Source: a virus
Reading direction: 5' to 3' (one strand)
DNA: 36,504 bases
IMG/VR virus record: IMGVR_UViG_3300017782_004791
Coordinates: 1-36,504 of that record
This document shows positions 1 to 8,279 of the stretch, piece by piece (position 1 is the stretch's first letter; each line of letters starts with the position of its first letter). The notes under the pieces are model-generated. The model was given only the letters and a program-made list of their open reading frames with translations. It searched no databases and was not told where the DNA came from. The translations under genes were made by a program, and so were the position numbers.

Positions 1-1
1 C

Positions 2-748
2 CGTGGCGGGGAGATCTTAAACTGCGTCGACCTTCCGATGTCGCACAAGAAATTTAAGACGACCTGGGGCGGGGCTGACATCGGCTTCACCGTCGACCCC
101 ACTGAGATTCTGATCTTCCATGAGGACGAGAAGAGCAAGGGCGGTGATCCGGTCTTCAAGCTCATCTCTAGATTCAGGCTTGAGCGCATCTCGGCTCCTG
201 ACCAGATGAAGTTGATCCTGTTCCTGTTGGACTTCTACAAGCTCAACGCCTTCTCTATGGACAAGACGGGTAACGGCCTTCCGTTGTTCCAGATGATTCA
301 GGACGAGGCTGAGAAGGGTGGCATGATCACGACCAAGGTCTTGGAGCGGATCAAGGGCTACAACTTCTCGGAGAAGATCCCGGTTGACTTCGACCAGTCG
401 ATCGACGTTGACGAGTTCGGCGGCGATCAGATCGAGGACACTCAGATCAAGCGAAACGTGTTGGAGTATTCGTCGGACAAGCTGCGTGAGTACGTAGATA
501 CTCAGCGCTTGCGCCTCCCGGACGACCGTGATCTGGTCACGGAGTTCCAGGGACAGACGTATACCTATGACAAGGGCGGTATGGACATGTATGGCCGCAA
601 GCGATTCTCGAAGGGTTCGTTCCACGCTTTGGACGCTGCGAGAATGGCTGTTTTGGGCCAGGTCCAGTACGGAATTGAGGCGATGCTTAGAGAACACGCC
701 CGGTTGAGCAAGCCTGAACCGGTCTACGACATCTTTGTCCCTCTCTAA
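2..748 (+). CDS. Terminase large subunit, C-terminal nuclease part (5' truncated)
   Basis: The frame is open from the first bases of the window, so this is the 3' part of a longer gene; the ATG at 38 is internal. The residues match the RNase H-like nuclease half of phage large terminases, which cut concatemeric DNA during packaging. Three acidic motifs are visible: the Asp in GADIGFT (codon at 77), the Asp in SMDKTGNG, and the Asp in SFHALDAARMAV near the end. These fit the metal-binding triad of the family. The ATPase half must lie upstream of the window. It sits two genes before the portal, the usual order. Stop at 746-748. Assignment is confident; only completeness is limited by the window edge. 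Confidence 0.9.
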   Translation, partial: RGGEILNCVDLPMSHKKFKTTWGGADIGFTVDPTEILIFHEDEKSKGGDPVFKLISRFRLERISAPDQMKLILFLLDFYKLNAFSMDKTGNGLPLFQMIQDEAEKGGMITTKVLERIKGYNFSEKIPVDFDQSIDVDEFGGDQIEDTQIKRNVLEYSSDKLREYVDTQRLRLPDDRDLVTEFQGQTYTYDKGGMDMYGRKRFSKGSFHALDAARMAVLGQVQYGIEAMLREHARLSKPEPVYDIFVPL

Positions 749-791
749 ACTTCAGTTAGGTCGTTCTAAGGACGATCAAAGGAAGAGTTGT

Positions 792-1103
792 ATGATTTTG
801 GAACTGCAAACAATGACCGTAAACATTGAATTGCTCCGCAAGGAAATGGACTCCTACTACGAAGTGATGCAGAACTTCTCGACGGGTGACCCCAGAGAGA
901 ATCTGATGCAGCTTTCGGCGTTCTCGTCCCGCATGAGCCACGCCAGAACGCACATCATCCGCAATGGTGATGGCAAGGTAGATGCCAATTTCCGTACCAA
1001 GGAGCTAGATCCATTCATTGCTGAGTGCGATCGTCAGTTCAAGATCTGGTCCAGGTTGATCACGTACTCGCAGCATGAGTACGAAATGTCGAGAGGGTTC
1101 TAA
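792..1103 (+). CDS. Small hypothetical protein between terminase and portal
   Basis: This is a 103-residue protein I do not recognise. The ATG at 792 is preferred because GGAAGAG lies 4 nt upstream. The longer alternative (ATG at 735) would overlap the terminase gene by 14 bp and has no ribosome binding site I can see. The protein is charged and probably mostly helical, with no membrane segment and only one Cys. Its stop abuts the portal ATG directly (TAA then ATG), so translation of the two is probably coupled. Position between TerL and portal suggests a packaging or head-assembly accessory role, but that is inference from location only. Confidence 0.7.
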   Translation: MILELQTMTVNIELLRKEMDSYYEVMQNFSTGDPRENLMQLSAFSSRMSHARTHIIRNGDGKVDANFRTKELDPFIAECDRQFKIWSRLITYSQHEYEMSRGF

Positions 1104-2798
1104 ATGAGTGGCGATCTAGTGCAGAGTGGAAACTCTGAGTCAAATGAAGAGTGGTTGATGACGGATGACGACGGCATCCAGTATTTCATGGACCCCGAGA
1201 TTGGGGTAAGTGGAGATTCGGTCGCCAAGGCTCTGCGTAACCACCCGGAGCTTCGTTCGATGGCTTCGTGGATCAATGAGGTCAACCCGGCCTTCGCTGC
1301 CACGAACCACCGCAACCAGGCCCGTCGTTCTGGTGGCATCATCGAGCGTGACCGCTATGTCACCCCGATGGGCATCTTCGACCAGTTCCGTGTGGCTCGT
1401 GACGCAGCGATGCACGACGACACGGTGTCGAACGTTCTGGAGACCACTGAGGCTCTTGTTTTCAACACAGTCCGTGTCGACTGTGAGGACCCGGACGAAG
1501 AGAACGTCTGGAACCAGATCATCGATGAGATGGACCTAGAGGATTCACTGCACCAGATGTGGCGTGAACTCTTCACGTACAGCCAGTTCAACATGGCGAT
1601 GCAGTGGGGTAACTCGTCCTTCCAGATCGAGGGCAAGGGCGAGAAGCGTGCCCGCCGCAAGAAGTACGACGTGCGTACCGTGACCTCCCTGTCGATGCTG
1701 GACCAAATGAAGGTCATTCCGGTGGGTGACTTCCTGTTTGGTGGTGAGCAGTTGGTGTGGGTTGCGAACCGCACCGAGGCCGAGAGCATCGATGCCGTCC
1801 TGGCTGGCAAGAACACGACCGATCAGATTGTGCGCCAGCTTCTCACTGACCGCATGCATGTGGATCAGAAGGAGAAGGCTCGCCTGGCCGAACTTCTAGG
1901 CGAGGGCGACTTCACGAATCTGTTCTACATGAACCCCAGTATGGTGTTCCGCCACACGGCAACGAAGCCGGACTACGAGCGCTTCGCTCCGGTCCGTATG
2001 ACCTCGGTCTTCGAGCTTCTGGATCTGAAGCATCAGCTTCGTCAGATGGACCGTGCTCACCTGATGGGGGCAACAAACTTCATCGTTCTGATCAAGAAGG
2101 GTTCTGATCAGCAGCCTGCAACTTCCGGCGAAATTGCCCACCTGAATGCAAGTGTGAAGACAGTTGCGAGAACTCCGCTCATCGTTGGCGACCACCGCCT
2201 CAGCGTGGAGATCGTGACGCCGAAGATCGACGTGACTTTGGACCCGAAGCGCTATAACAACCTGGACAGCCGAATTATGGCCCGTCTTTACCAGATGTTC
2301 CACACTGGCGGTTTCTCCGCTGGTACCTCTGGCGACGACTCGCTGAAGCTGATCCGTGTTGTGGCTCGTGGCCTTGAGTCTCGCCGTCGTGCGATCAAGG
2401 ACACCGTAGAGAAGAAGGTTCTGCTGCCGATCTGGCGTGCGAACGACGAACTCAAGTCGAAGCCGAAGCTCCAGTTCACTCCTCGCAGCGTGGCCTTGGA
2501 CTTCGATCCGAACTTCATCCAGTTGATGCTGAGTCTCTACATGGACGGCGCTCTGTCTCGTGACACGATGCTGGGCCTTGTTGACCACGACCAGGCTGAG
2601 GAAGCTCACCGTCGTGAGTTGGAGAAGGAACTCGGCTACGACGACATCTTCGAGTCTCGCCAGGCCGACAAGGGTCTGATGGGTGCGCTTGAGGGTGGCA
2701 ACAACAATGGTGGCGGGAACAACCCGGACTCCAGAATCCCAAACCCTCGCCCACGTCGAAACGACAGTGATGTACCGGGCGACTCGGATTCCGAGTAA
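1104..2798 (+). CDS. Portal protein
   Basis: This 564-residue protein is assigned as the dodecameric portal that forms the DNA channel at one capsid vertex and docks terminase and neck proteins. Support comes from length, position between terminase and protease/scaffold genes, and portal-like features: an N-terminal wing region with many Trp and acidic residues, a central region (MRELFTYSQFNMAMQW, residues about 150-170) resembling the stem/clip part of siphoviral portals, and a polar Gly/Asn-rich disordered C-terminus (from about residue 530). It starts immediately after the preceding stop. No truncation is seen. I cannot place it in a specific portal family without a profile search. Confidence 0.85.
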   Translation: MSGDLVQSGNSESNEEWLMTDDDGIQYFMDPEIGVSGDSVAKALRNHPELRSMASWINEVNPAFAATNHRNQARRSGGIIERDRYVTPMGIFDQFRVARDAAMHDDTVSNVLETTEALVFNTVRVDCEDPDEENVWNQIIDEMDLEDSLHQMWRELFTYSQFNMAMQWGNSSFQIEGKGEKRARRKKYDVRTVTSLSMLDQMKVIPVGDFLFGGEQLVWVANRTEAESIDAVLAGKNTTDQIVRQLLTDRMHVDQKEKARLAELLGEGDFTNLFYMNPSMVFRHTATKPDYERFAPVRMTSVFELLDLKHQLRQMDRAHLMGATNFIVLIKKGSDQQPATSGEIAHLNASVKTVARTPLIVGDHRLSVEIVTPKIDVTLDPKRYNNLDSRIMARLYQMFHTGGFSAGTSGDDSLKLIRVVARGLESRRRAIKDTVEKKVLLPIWRANDELKSKPKLQFTPRSVALDFDPNFIQLMLSLYMDGALSRDTMLGLVDHDQAEEAHRRELEKELGYDDIFESRQADKGLMGALEGGNNNGGGNNPDSRIPNPRPRRNDSDVPGDSDSE

Positions 2799-2818
2799 CC
2801 AAAGCCGAAAGTATCTGT

Positions 2819-3610
2819 ATGACTCTTACTCCTGCGCTGACAACTGAACGGTCGCATGTCCTTCTGGGTTCTGTCGACATGTGGCCGACTGCTGCGACAG
2901 CGCAGGAGCTAGGTCACTGGGCCACTCCACACGTGAACGACAACCCAGCATTCCGTTGGATCGTGGCCAAGTACGTCGAGGGTGGCAACCCGAACCGCAA
3001 CAACCACATGTGGTCCCCTGAGGATCTCGCTTCTTCAGTCGAGTCGATTCGTCACACCCCGATGAACATGCTCCACAAGTCGCACCACGTCGTGGGTTCG
3101 TTCACAGCGGCCAAGTACATGGACCGCCCACACACTGCCACTCTCGCTCAGGAAGGGGATTTCAATCCCTACGTCGAAGTCGTCGGTCCTTTCTGGCGCT
3201 ACTACTTCCCGAACGAGCTTTACACGGTTGAGTCTGCTTTTGAAGAAGGCCGTCTGTTCGTTTCGATGGAGTGCGTCTCAGAGACCGCCCGTTGGCACCG
3301 TGCATCAGACGGTGCGACGGAGGACTTCCCGTACATGGGTCCTACTCACCAGTCGTATGGCGAGTGGCAGGCTGAGGGTAATGTCCTCCAGTTTGTGAAC
3401 CCACACTTCCTTGGTGGCGGGCTGATTGTTCCTCCGGTCGCTCCTGGTTGGGGTGGCGCTGAGGTCCGTGAGATGGCGCACTACGTAGAGAAGAACCAGG
3501 AAGAGGCAGAGGATATCTACGCATCTGTGGCCCGCCTGGCACCGCATCTTTCCCCAAAGGAATGGGAGAATGTGATGCTCTTCATCTTGGAACAGCACAA
3601 GAATCCGTAG
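2819..3610 (+). CDS. Prohead (capsid maturation) serine protease
   Basis: This 263-residue protein resembles S78/U35-type prohead proteases, which digest the scaffold and capsid N-termini during head maturation. The signature reads in order: TPMNMLHKSHHVVGSF (residues 80-95), matching the family pattern with a catalytic His followed by an Ile/Val-Gly, then VVGPFWRYY, then GRLFVSMECVSE (residues 144-155), where Ser149 occupies the nucleophile position of the family VS(I/M) motif. Which of His86, 89 or 90 is catalytic cannot be settled by eye. It lies between portal and scaffold, as expected. The ribosome binding site before ATG 2819 is weak (GAAAG). Family placement is by motif; activity is inferred. 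Confidence 0.8.
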   Translation: MTLTPALTTERSHVLLGSVDMWPTAATAQELGHWATPHVNDNPAFRWIVAKYVEGGNPNRNNHMWSPEDLASSVESIRHTPMNMLHKSHHVVGSFTAAKYMDRPHTATLAQEGDFNPYVEVVGPFWRYYFPNELYTVESAFEEGRLFVSMECVSETARWHRASDGATEDFPYMGPTHQSYGEWQAEGNVLQFVNPHFLGGGLIVPPVAPGWGGAEVREMAHYVEKNQEEAEDIYASVARLAPHLSPKEWENVMLFILEQHKNP

Positions 3611-3650
3611 AAACGTTAAATACATTCCGAATTCAGTCGTTAATGGTCTC

Positions 3651-4418
3651 ATGGAAGAAAATTCCACACTTGACGTGCAGATGATCCACGATCTGATGCT
3701 CGCAACCAAGCCGTCTGAAGCCTCTCACGATGCTTCGCTTTGTCCACTCTGTGTAGCCGAGGTAGACGGTGCCGAGGTTCACAATGACGACACCTTGGGA
3801 GGTGACGTGAGCACATATACCCAGGACGAACTGGACACTGCTGTTGCCGAGGCTATCCAGCCACTTCAGGCGAAGCTCGACGCTCTGCTTGCGGAGCAGG
3901 GGCTAGCAGAGTTTGAGACTCGTCTTACCGAGATGACTGAGGCCCACGAGGCTAAGGTTGCTGAGCTACAGGCTGAGATTGACTCCGCTGTTGCCGCCGC
4001 TGAGGCTGCAAAGGCAGAGCACGACGGTCTTGTATCTTACCTAAACGAAATCCAGGAGACCGAAGCTGCCGAGGCTGCTTTCGAGGCTCGCAAGGCTGAG
4101 GTCGCTGCCGTTGTGGCGAACCTCTTCTCTGACGAGTACATCGCTGAGCGCATCGACGGCTGGGCTGCCCTGGAAGCAGAAGCTTTTGAAGCTCTAGTCG
4201 CTGACTGGACCGCTGCTGTCGAGGCCACCAAGGCTTCGCTTGCAAAGGTTGAGAGCGATGACGATACCGCCACCACCGACGACCCGCCTGCATCCACTGC
4301 GATGCAGCACGGCTCGGACGAGGGTGAGCGTTCGGTGGCCGACATCCGTCGTTCACTTCACACTCGTGGCAACGAAGTTCGTACCGTTGGCGCGACTTAC
4401 ACGGGAGGTGTAGCCTAA
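3651..4418 (+). CDS. Scaffolding protein with possible internal start
   Basis: This 255-residue protein has a long Ala/Glu-rich helical, coiled-coil central region (about residues 60-200) and a basic/polar C-terminus. That is the usual make-up of phage head scaffolds, and it sits between protease and capsid genes. The ATG at 3651 has no clear Shine-Dalgarno sequence. An in-frame GTG at 3807 is preceded by GGGAGGTGA (3797-3805), a near-perfect ribosome binding site, and would give a 203-residue protein starting at MSTYTQDELD. The first 52 residues contain a CPLC motif and may be a separate delivery or regulatory extension. Either start could be used; the coding frame is clear. Confidence 0.75.
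   Translation: MEENSTLDVQMIHDLMLATKPSEASHDASLCPLCVAEVDGAEVHNDDTLGGDVSTYTQDELDTAVAEAIQPLQAKLDALLAEQGLAEFETRLTEMTEAHEAKVAELQAEIDSAVAAAEAAKAEHDGLVSYLNEIQETEAAEAAFEARKAEVAAVVANLFSDEYIAERIDGWAALEAEAFEALVADWTAAVEATKASLAKVESDDDTATTDDPPASTAMQHGSDEGERSVADIRRSLHTRGNEVRTVGATYTGGVA
3797..3809 (+). promoter_or_regulatory. Strong internal ribosome binding site and GTG start in scaffold gene
   Basis: GGGAGGTGA is followed by C and then GTG at 3807, in frame with the longer scaffold reading frame. The core GGAGG lies 4 nt before the GTG, which is short but workable. The first ATG (3651) lacks a comparable site, so this one may produce the main scaffold product. Confidence 0.55.
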
Positions 4419-4419
4419 T

Positions 4420-4980
4420 ATGAGTTACGGACGTAATTTTGAGGTGACCGTTCCGCCGCATGGTCGCGACCGTCGTGGTCGTTTCTTCCTTGACGGCGCT
4501 GCTCTTCCAATTGGCGCTCCAGTTGCTTATGGCACTGGCGGCACTGTTGGTGGGCCGAACGATCTAGGCCTTGAGCCTGTCGTAAGCGTAGTTGGCGACG
4601 TTGCACCGACCGAGATGTCGGGCATCGTGCTCTACGAGTACGCTCCAAACGCCTACGCAGGTGATGACCCTGTTCTTACCAACTACTCGGATAAGGACAC
4701 TGTTCCGGCTGGTGCCGCTGTTCAGGTCGTGCGTGGTGACTACGTGAAGGTTCGCTTCACGAACACCACCGCTGAGACCTTCCTGAACACTCGCGACTAT
4801 GCCGGTCGAGTAATGGTCGACCTTGCTGGAATCTCTGTCGGAGATCTTCTCCAGCCAGAAGCCACTCCAAACGACACCAACGGCTACTGGCAGGCTGCTG
4901 TTACCGCAGCCAACGCTTGGCTCGTCGTTACCAAGGTCGATTCCGCCCGCGGTGAGCTTGAAGCTCAGATGACGTTCTAA
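4420..4980 (+). CDS. Probable head decoration / capsid-stabilising protein
   Basis: This 186-residue, beta-rich, Gly/Val-rich protein is encoded directly before the major capsid protein, the place where many siphoviruses carry a decoration protein. GGGAGGTG lies upstream of ATG 4420, inside the end of the scaffold gene, so strong translation is expected, as needed for a protein made in hundreds of copies. The sequence has segments such as GAPVAYGTGG and AQMTF at the C-terminus but no motif diagnostic of a family. The role is inferred from position, composition and ribosome binding site; an alternative is another minor capsid component. Confidence 0.6.
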   Translation: MSYGRNFEVTVPPHGRDRRGRFFLDGAALPIGAPVAYGTGGTVGGPNDLGLEPVVSVVGDVAPTEMSGIVLYEYAPNAYAGDDPVLTNYSDKDTVPAGAAVQVVRGDYVKVRFTNTTAETFLNTRDYAGRVMVDLAGISVGDLLQPEATPNDTNGYWQAAVTAANAWLVVTKVDSARGELEAQMTF

Positions 4981-4992
4981 GGAGACTGAACG

Positions 4993-5919
4993 ATGACTAT
5001 TATGACTAACGCTGACCGCAAGGAACTGCGTGCAGACATCGACAAGGTTAACGCAGACGCTCGTGAGAACTGGGATAACCAGACCTGGCGACGTGCGATG
5101 GCCCAGGAGATGGCTGAGACCATCCGTGAAGGTTTCGATCATGAGAATCTTCTAAGCATCATGACTGACGTTGAGAACGCACCATTTGATGGTCGTATCA
5201 CCGTCTCTGAGGTTCGTGGCCTGAAGGCTCACTGGGTCGCCCGTGGCGGCTACATTGAGGCCAGCACGCTGCGTCGTCAGACCATGGAGCTTCCACGTGA
5301 TACCATTGGTTTCCATCTTGTCGAGATGGAGCAGAAGTTGCTGACCAACTTCGCTGAAACCCAGTCAACCATGATTGAGCTTGGTGGACAGCGCCTCGAC
5401 GCACAGGTTAACGCCCGTGTGCTGGCTCTCTTCCAGAGCGCAATCGACTCGGGTCACCCATCCTACGTGTCCAACGCCGGTCTGACCCTGCCAATTCTGA
5501 ATGATGCTCTTCGTGAGGTTCGTGACGAGTCCAAGGTCAACGAGGTAGCAATCGTCGGTCGCTCGACCATGACTCACCAGATCATGGACCTGCTTCTTGG
5601 CGCTAGCTCGAACGGTGGCGGCTTCATTCCAGAGTCCAACGAGGACATGGTTCGTCGTGGCGTGCTTGGCACCTACCGTGGTGCTCCGATCATCACCCTT
5701 GTTAACCACAAGGATGACGCAGACGTTTCGTTCTTCCCGAACAACGAACTGTACGTGATCGGTCGTGACGCTTCGAAGTTCGCATTCTGGGGCGGCATGT
5801 ACGTCAAGGAATACAGCGAACTCGACGCTTGGTACTGGCACTACATCGCACAGCGTGACTTTGGTGGTGTTGTTCACCGTCCAGAGCGTGCCCGTCGTAT
5901 TATCGACACCAGCCTCTAA
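4993..5919 (+). CDS. Major capsid protein (HK97 fold)
   Basis: This 308-residue protein carries features of HK97-type capsid proteins: a helical charged N-terminal region, a mid-protein segment with ETQSTMIELGGQRLDAQVNARVL resembling the spine helix, GTYRGAPIITLVNHKDD near the P-domain/A-domain junction, and a C-terminal segment with Trp/Tyr-rich strands (FAFWGGMYVKEYS, WYWHYIAQRD). AAGGAG stands 8 nt before ATG 4993, consistent with very high expression. It follows protease, scaffold and decoration genes and is closed by a strong terminator. Whether its N-terminus is processed by the upstream protease is unknown. No HK97-style crosslinking can be judged from sequence alone. Confidence 0.85.
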   Translation: MTIMTNADRKELRADIDKVNADARENWDNQTWRRAMAQEMAETIREGFDHENLLSIMTDVENAPFDGRITVSEVRGLKAHWVARGGYIEASTLRRQTMELPRDTIGFHLVEMEQKLLTNFAETQSTMIELGGQRLDAQVNARVLALFQSAIDSGHPSYVSNAGLTLPILNDALREVRDESKVNEVAIVGRSTMTHQIMDLLLGASSNGGGFIPESNEDMVRRGVLGTYRGAPIITLVNHKDDADVSFFPNNELYVIGRDASKFAFWGGMYVKEYSELDAWYWHYIAQRDFGGVVHRPERARRIIDTSL

Positions 5920-5948
5920 TTCCTCGCCCTGCGGGGTTTCGCTACGGG

Positions 5949-5982
5949 AGACCGGCCTTCGGGCCGGTCTTCCTGCGTTTTG
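5949..5982 (+). terminator. Rho-independent-type terminator after capsid gene
   Basis: A perfect 9-bp stem (AGACCGGCC / GGCCGGTCT) closes a TTCG tetraloop at 5949-5970 and is followed by TCCTGCGTTTT. A smaller CCC-TGC-GGG hairpin precedes it near 5927. The U-tract is imperfect, so termination may be partial. Confidence 0.85.
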
Positions 5983-5996
5983 GGGCTAAGTTTTGG

Positions 5997-6025
5997 TTGT
6001 GTATTTGTCGAATATCCACTACACT
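5997..6025 (+). promoter_or_regulatory. Candidate promoter upstream of the gene at 6054
   Basis: TTGTGT (5997-6002) and TACACT (6020-6025) are separated by 17 bp and fit a relaxed -35 / TANNNT -10 arrangement. The site lies between a strong terminator and an AAGGAG-preceded ATG, where a new transcription start would make sense. The -35 match is poor; transcription by read-through is the alternative. Confidence 0.35.
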
Positions 6026-6053
6026 AGGATTTACCTAGGTACAAGGAGTCTTC

Positions 6054-6638
6054 ATGACGAATATTCAGACACAACTGGAGAAGTGGCAGAGCGCTACAGA
6101 GGCGACGATCTACGTGAACAAGTTCGACCCGGCCCGTCCTGGCTCGTTTGTTCAGGAGCGTGTACGTCCCGGCCGTTCGCTCCTCATCACTCCAGAGGAG
6201 CGAAACCTCTTGAATTCGGATCGAATCATCGAGGAGAAGAACGACCCGTTCAAGAACGGCATGCTTCGCCCGGTCAAGGGCGATGCGTTGGCTGAGGCCC
6301 GTGAGGCTGAGCGTCACATCGAGGAGCAGGCTCGTGCTGCTGCTGCTCCGAACCCGAACCACATGAGCGACGAAGAGCTTGGCCAGGTCTTCGCCATCAA
6401 GAACTTCAAGCAGTTCGAGAAGGCGGTCAAGAGCATCTCTTCTCAGGGCGTGCTTCAGCGTCTTCTGTCTCTGGCAGAGGAGTATGACGCCACCGTCTCG
6501 AAGGTGAATCTGATCAAGAGTCTCTTGGACGACGCAGGGGTCCAAGAGGGTCCTGAGGTAGTAGAAGTAGAGCAGAACTTCCGTGTTGGCGGTGCTGACG
6601 AAGTTGACCGCACAGGTTTCCAGCCGCTCAAGCTCTGA
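6054..6638 (+). CDS. Hypothetical protein in head-neck region
   Basis: This 194-residue protein is not recognised. AAGGAG lies 6 nt upstream of ATG 6054. The N-terminal third is mixed alpha/beta (VRPGRSLLITPEERNLL), residues about 80-105 are an Ala/Glu/Arg-rich helix, and the rest is largely helical with LSDAG-type polar turns; no Cys, no membrane segment. It is isolated as its own transcription unit: a terminator lies on each side and a candidate promoter before it. That packaging and its place directly after the capsid gene suggest a structural or assembly protein needed at a separate level from capsid. No function is assigned. Confidence 0.75.
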   Translation: MTNIQTQLEKWQSATEATIYVNKFDPARPGSFVQERVRPGRSLLITPEERNLLNSDRIIEEKNDPFKNGMLRPVKGDALAEAREAERHIEEQARAAAAPNPNHMSDEELGQVFAIKNFKQFEKAVKSISSQGVLQRLLSLAEEYDATVSKVNLIKSLLDDAGVQEGPEVVEVEQNFRVGGADEVDRTGFQPLKL

Positions 6639-6679
6639 GTAAGCTGGTACTACCCATTTGGGTTCTTTCCTTTCGAGCG

Positions 6680-6712
6680 AGGCCGGTCCTTCGGGGCCGG
6701 TCTTTCTCGTTT
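6680..6712 (+). terminator. UUCG-loop terminator after the gene at 6054
   Basis: The stem AGGCCGGTCC / GGGCCGGTCT (6680-6689 with 6694-6703) has ten pairs including two G-T wobbles and a TTCG loop, then TTCTCGTTT. It closely resembles the terminator at 5949, using the same GGCCGGTC core. Confidence 0.8.
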
Positions 6713-6765
6713 CCGATACTATACGAAATCTCAAACTGGTCAAGGGCAAGGTCGATCATGTCTGT

Positions 6766-7263
6766 ATGGCCATTGATCTAGCAGACCTTGTAGACAATCT
6801 AAAGATCGAGGTCAACCCTCCTGGTCAGACGGTGTTCGCTGAGGCGACCGACGCTGACTACGAACTGTACCTCAGCAACTCCTTCTGGGAGTTGACGCTG
6901 CGTGGGTACATCACGGGCTACACCGCTAACGAGACCGTGGTCTCCCCAGAGTCCGGGACAGATGAGCTTTCCCGAGAACTCCAGCAGCTTGTCGTGATCA
7001 ACGGTGCGATGGCAATCATGAGGGTCCATCTCGCCAACATTGATACCGGCTTCCGTGCTCACGCTGGCGCCGCCGAGTTCGAGACCCGCAAGTCTGCTCA
7101 GGCGATCCAGGCCGTACTAGAGAATCTACAGGACCGCTACCAGACGATTCTGGATCATCTGCCTTCAGAGAACGAAGGCCACCCAACCTTCTACAACGAC
7201 ATCATGAACCTTCGAGGGTTCTACGGTGGCGTGTTTGACGATCCTTACTTCTCGGGGTACTGA
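6766..7263 (+). CDS. Probable head-tail connector (adaptor, neck 1)
   Basis: This 165-residue protein begins MAIDLADLVDNLK; in-frame codons upstream run through the terminator stem-loop, so the ATG at 6766 is chosen although its ribosome binding site is weak (AAGG 14 nt away). The second half, with INGAMAIMRVHLANID followed by AGAAEFETRKSAQAIQAVLENL, matches the helical pattern of head-tail adaptor proteins in related siphoviruses, where an EYE/EFET-T-S segment precedes a long helix. Adaptors bind the portal ring and start the neck. Location just after the head genes and before other neck candidates fits. A short ATG frame at 6758-6781 overlaps the start and could affect initiation. Confidence 0.6.
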   Translation: MAIDLADLVDNLKIEVNPPGQTVFAEATDADYELYLSNSFWELTLRGYITGYTANETVVSPESGTDELSRELQQLVVINGAMAIMRVHLANIDTGFRAHAGAAEFETRKSAQAIQAVLENLQDRYQTILDHLPSENEGHPTFYNDIMNLRGFYGGVFDDPYFSGY

Positions 7264-7266
7264 TAA

Positions 7267-7752
7267 ATGCAGACAGAGAACGCAGCAGCGAACGCAGCGT
7301 TTAATGCGACTGCGTTCAAGAACGGAATCAAGACTGCCATGCAGCTTGGCATGCCTGGCACCGAGTCTGAGCGTGCGACCTTCTACTGGGATTCAGAGAA
7401 GACGTACACCTCAGCCGACACACGGGCGAACCCATATGACTGGACTTCTTCGCCAACAGCAACAACTTCTGCCCCGGATCTACCAACCTCGTTGAGTGTC
7501 CCGGTGGCTATTGAGTTCCTCGATGCCAAGGCGGCTTCGGGTGATACCCGAATCGGTAACTTTGACTCTCCACGTTTGAAGGTGACGATTCTGGATGACG
7601 AGTATGTGGAGATCACGGACCAGAACCTTGGTCTCCCTGATGGAATGGTGATCGATGGCAACACGTATTTGATCGAATACTGGGCACCGCCTACGGGCCT
7701 GTTTGGTGTGACGATCTATCTGTGCTACGCCATCGCACGTGACGAAACGTAG
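7267..7752 (+). CDS. Probable head-tail connector / head closure protein
   Basis: This 161-residue protein follows the adaptor candidate with a 3-nt gap. The N-terminus is Ala-rich and helical; the remainder is beta-rich with FYWDSEKTYTSAD, NPYDWTSS and a C-terminal IEYWAPPTGLFGVTIYL strand. Small beta-barrel proteins of this size in second neck position usually act as head-closure (stopper) proteins. The family cannot be fixed by eye, so the role rests mainly on gene order. The ribosome binding site is weak, suggesting translational coupling to the gene before it. Confidence 0.5.
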   Translation: MQTENAAANAAFNATAFKNGIKTAMQLGMPGTESERATFYWDSEKTYTSADTRANPYDWTSSPTATTSAPDLPTSLSVPVAIEFLDAKAASGDTRIGNFDSPRLKVTILDDEYVEITDQNLGLPDGMVIDGNTYLIEYWAPPTGLFGVTIYLCYAIARDET

Positions 7753-7757
7753 GGACA

Positions 7758-8279
7758 ATGGCAATCGTTGGTGGTCTCAGAACGAGACTGATCTTTGACT
7801 CAATCTACAACATGATCAACGACTCGTTGACGAGCCTCGGTTGGTTTGACGCAGGACGTGAGCACCTGCCTGTGTCGTTCATTTCAGAGCCTCTCGACCA
7901 TGAGGCCGAGGTGGCTTTGAATACGCTCGCCCTGTCGGCAGACAACGCTGTGTCGTTTGACATCGAGATGGGTTCTAACTACTCGGAGCATCGCCGTGTG
8001 TTCTTCTTGGATTTCTACGCAGAGAGTCACTCTTTGGGCGAGCATTTCGCCTACGACTTGCGTGATCTTCTTGAGGGCCGCATGCCTTCTATCGGTCGCT
8101 CAGCACCGATCGTTGCCGTCTATGACTACCGCACCCAGCCGACTCCCCCACAGATCGCTACTGTGCATCTCGACTTCGTTTCTGTCGAAAGAGCTAATGA
8201 CTTCGTGAAGCCTTGGCAGAAGAATTGGTGGTCCATTGCCTTCACGGTCACGGATTACTACGGAGATGAGAACGACTAA
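7758..8279 (+). CDS. Probable tail terminator / neck protein
   Basis: This 173-residue protein starts at ATG 7758 after AGGGAC. Its stop overlaps the next start (TAATG). It contains a mixed alpha/beta core with AVSFDIEMGSNYSEHRRVFFLDFYAES, HFAYDLRDLLEGRMP and a closing strand pair IATVHLDFVSVER / WWSIAFTVTDYY. Tail terminators that cap the tail tube and join it to the neck typically show this order: helix, long strands, a helix with acidic residues, and a C-terminal strand. Position fits, but neighbours could swap roles with it, so the exact assignment is tentative. Confidence 0.5.
   Translation: MAIVGGLRTRLIFDSIYNMINDSLTSLGWFDAGREHLPVSFISEPLDHEAEVALNTLALSADNAVSFDIEMGSNYSEHRRVFFLDFYAESHSLGEHFAYDLRDLLEGRMPSIGRSAPIVAVYDYRTQPTPPQIATVHLDFVSVERANDFVKPWQKNWWSIAFTVTDYYGDEND

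Noticed and set aside
735-791. Longer start for the small gene after terminase
   Set aside because: It overlaps the terminase end and has no ribosome binding site, while ATG 792 has GGAAGAG.
3611-3650. Promoter before the scaffold gene (TACATT)
   Set aside because: No -35 lies at suitable spacing; read-through from upstream is simpler.
6717-6722. TACTAT as a -10 for the neck gene
   Set aside because: The -35 position falls inside the terminator stem and has no match.
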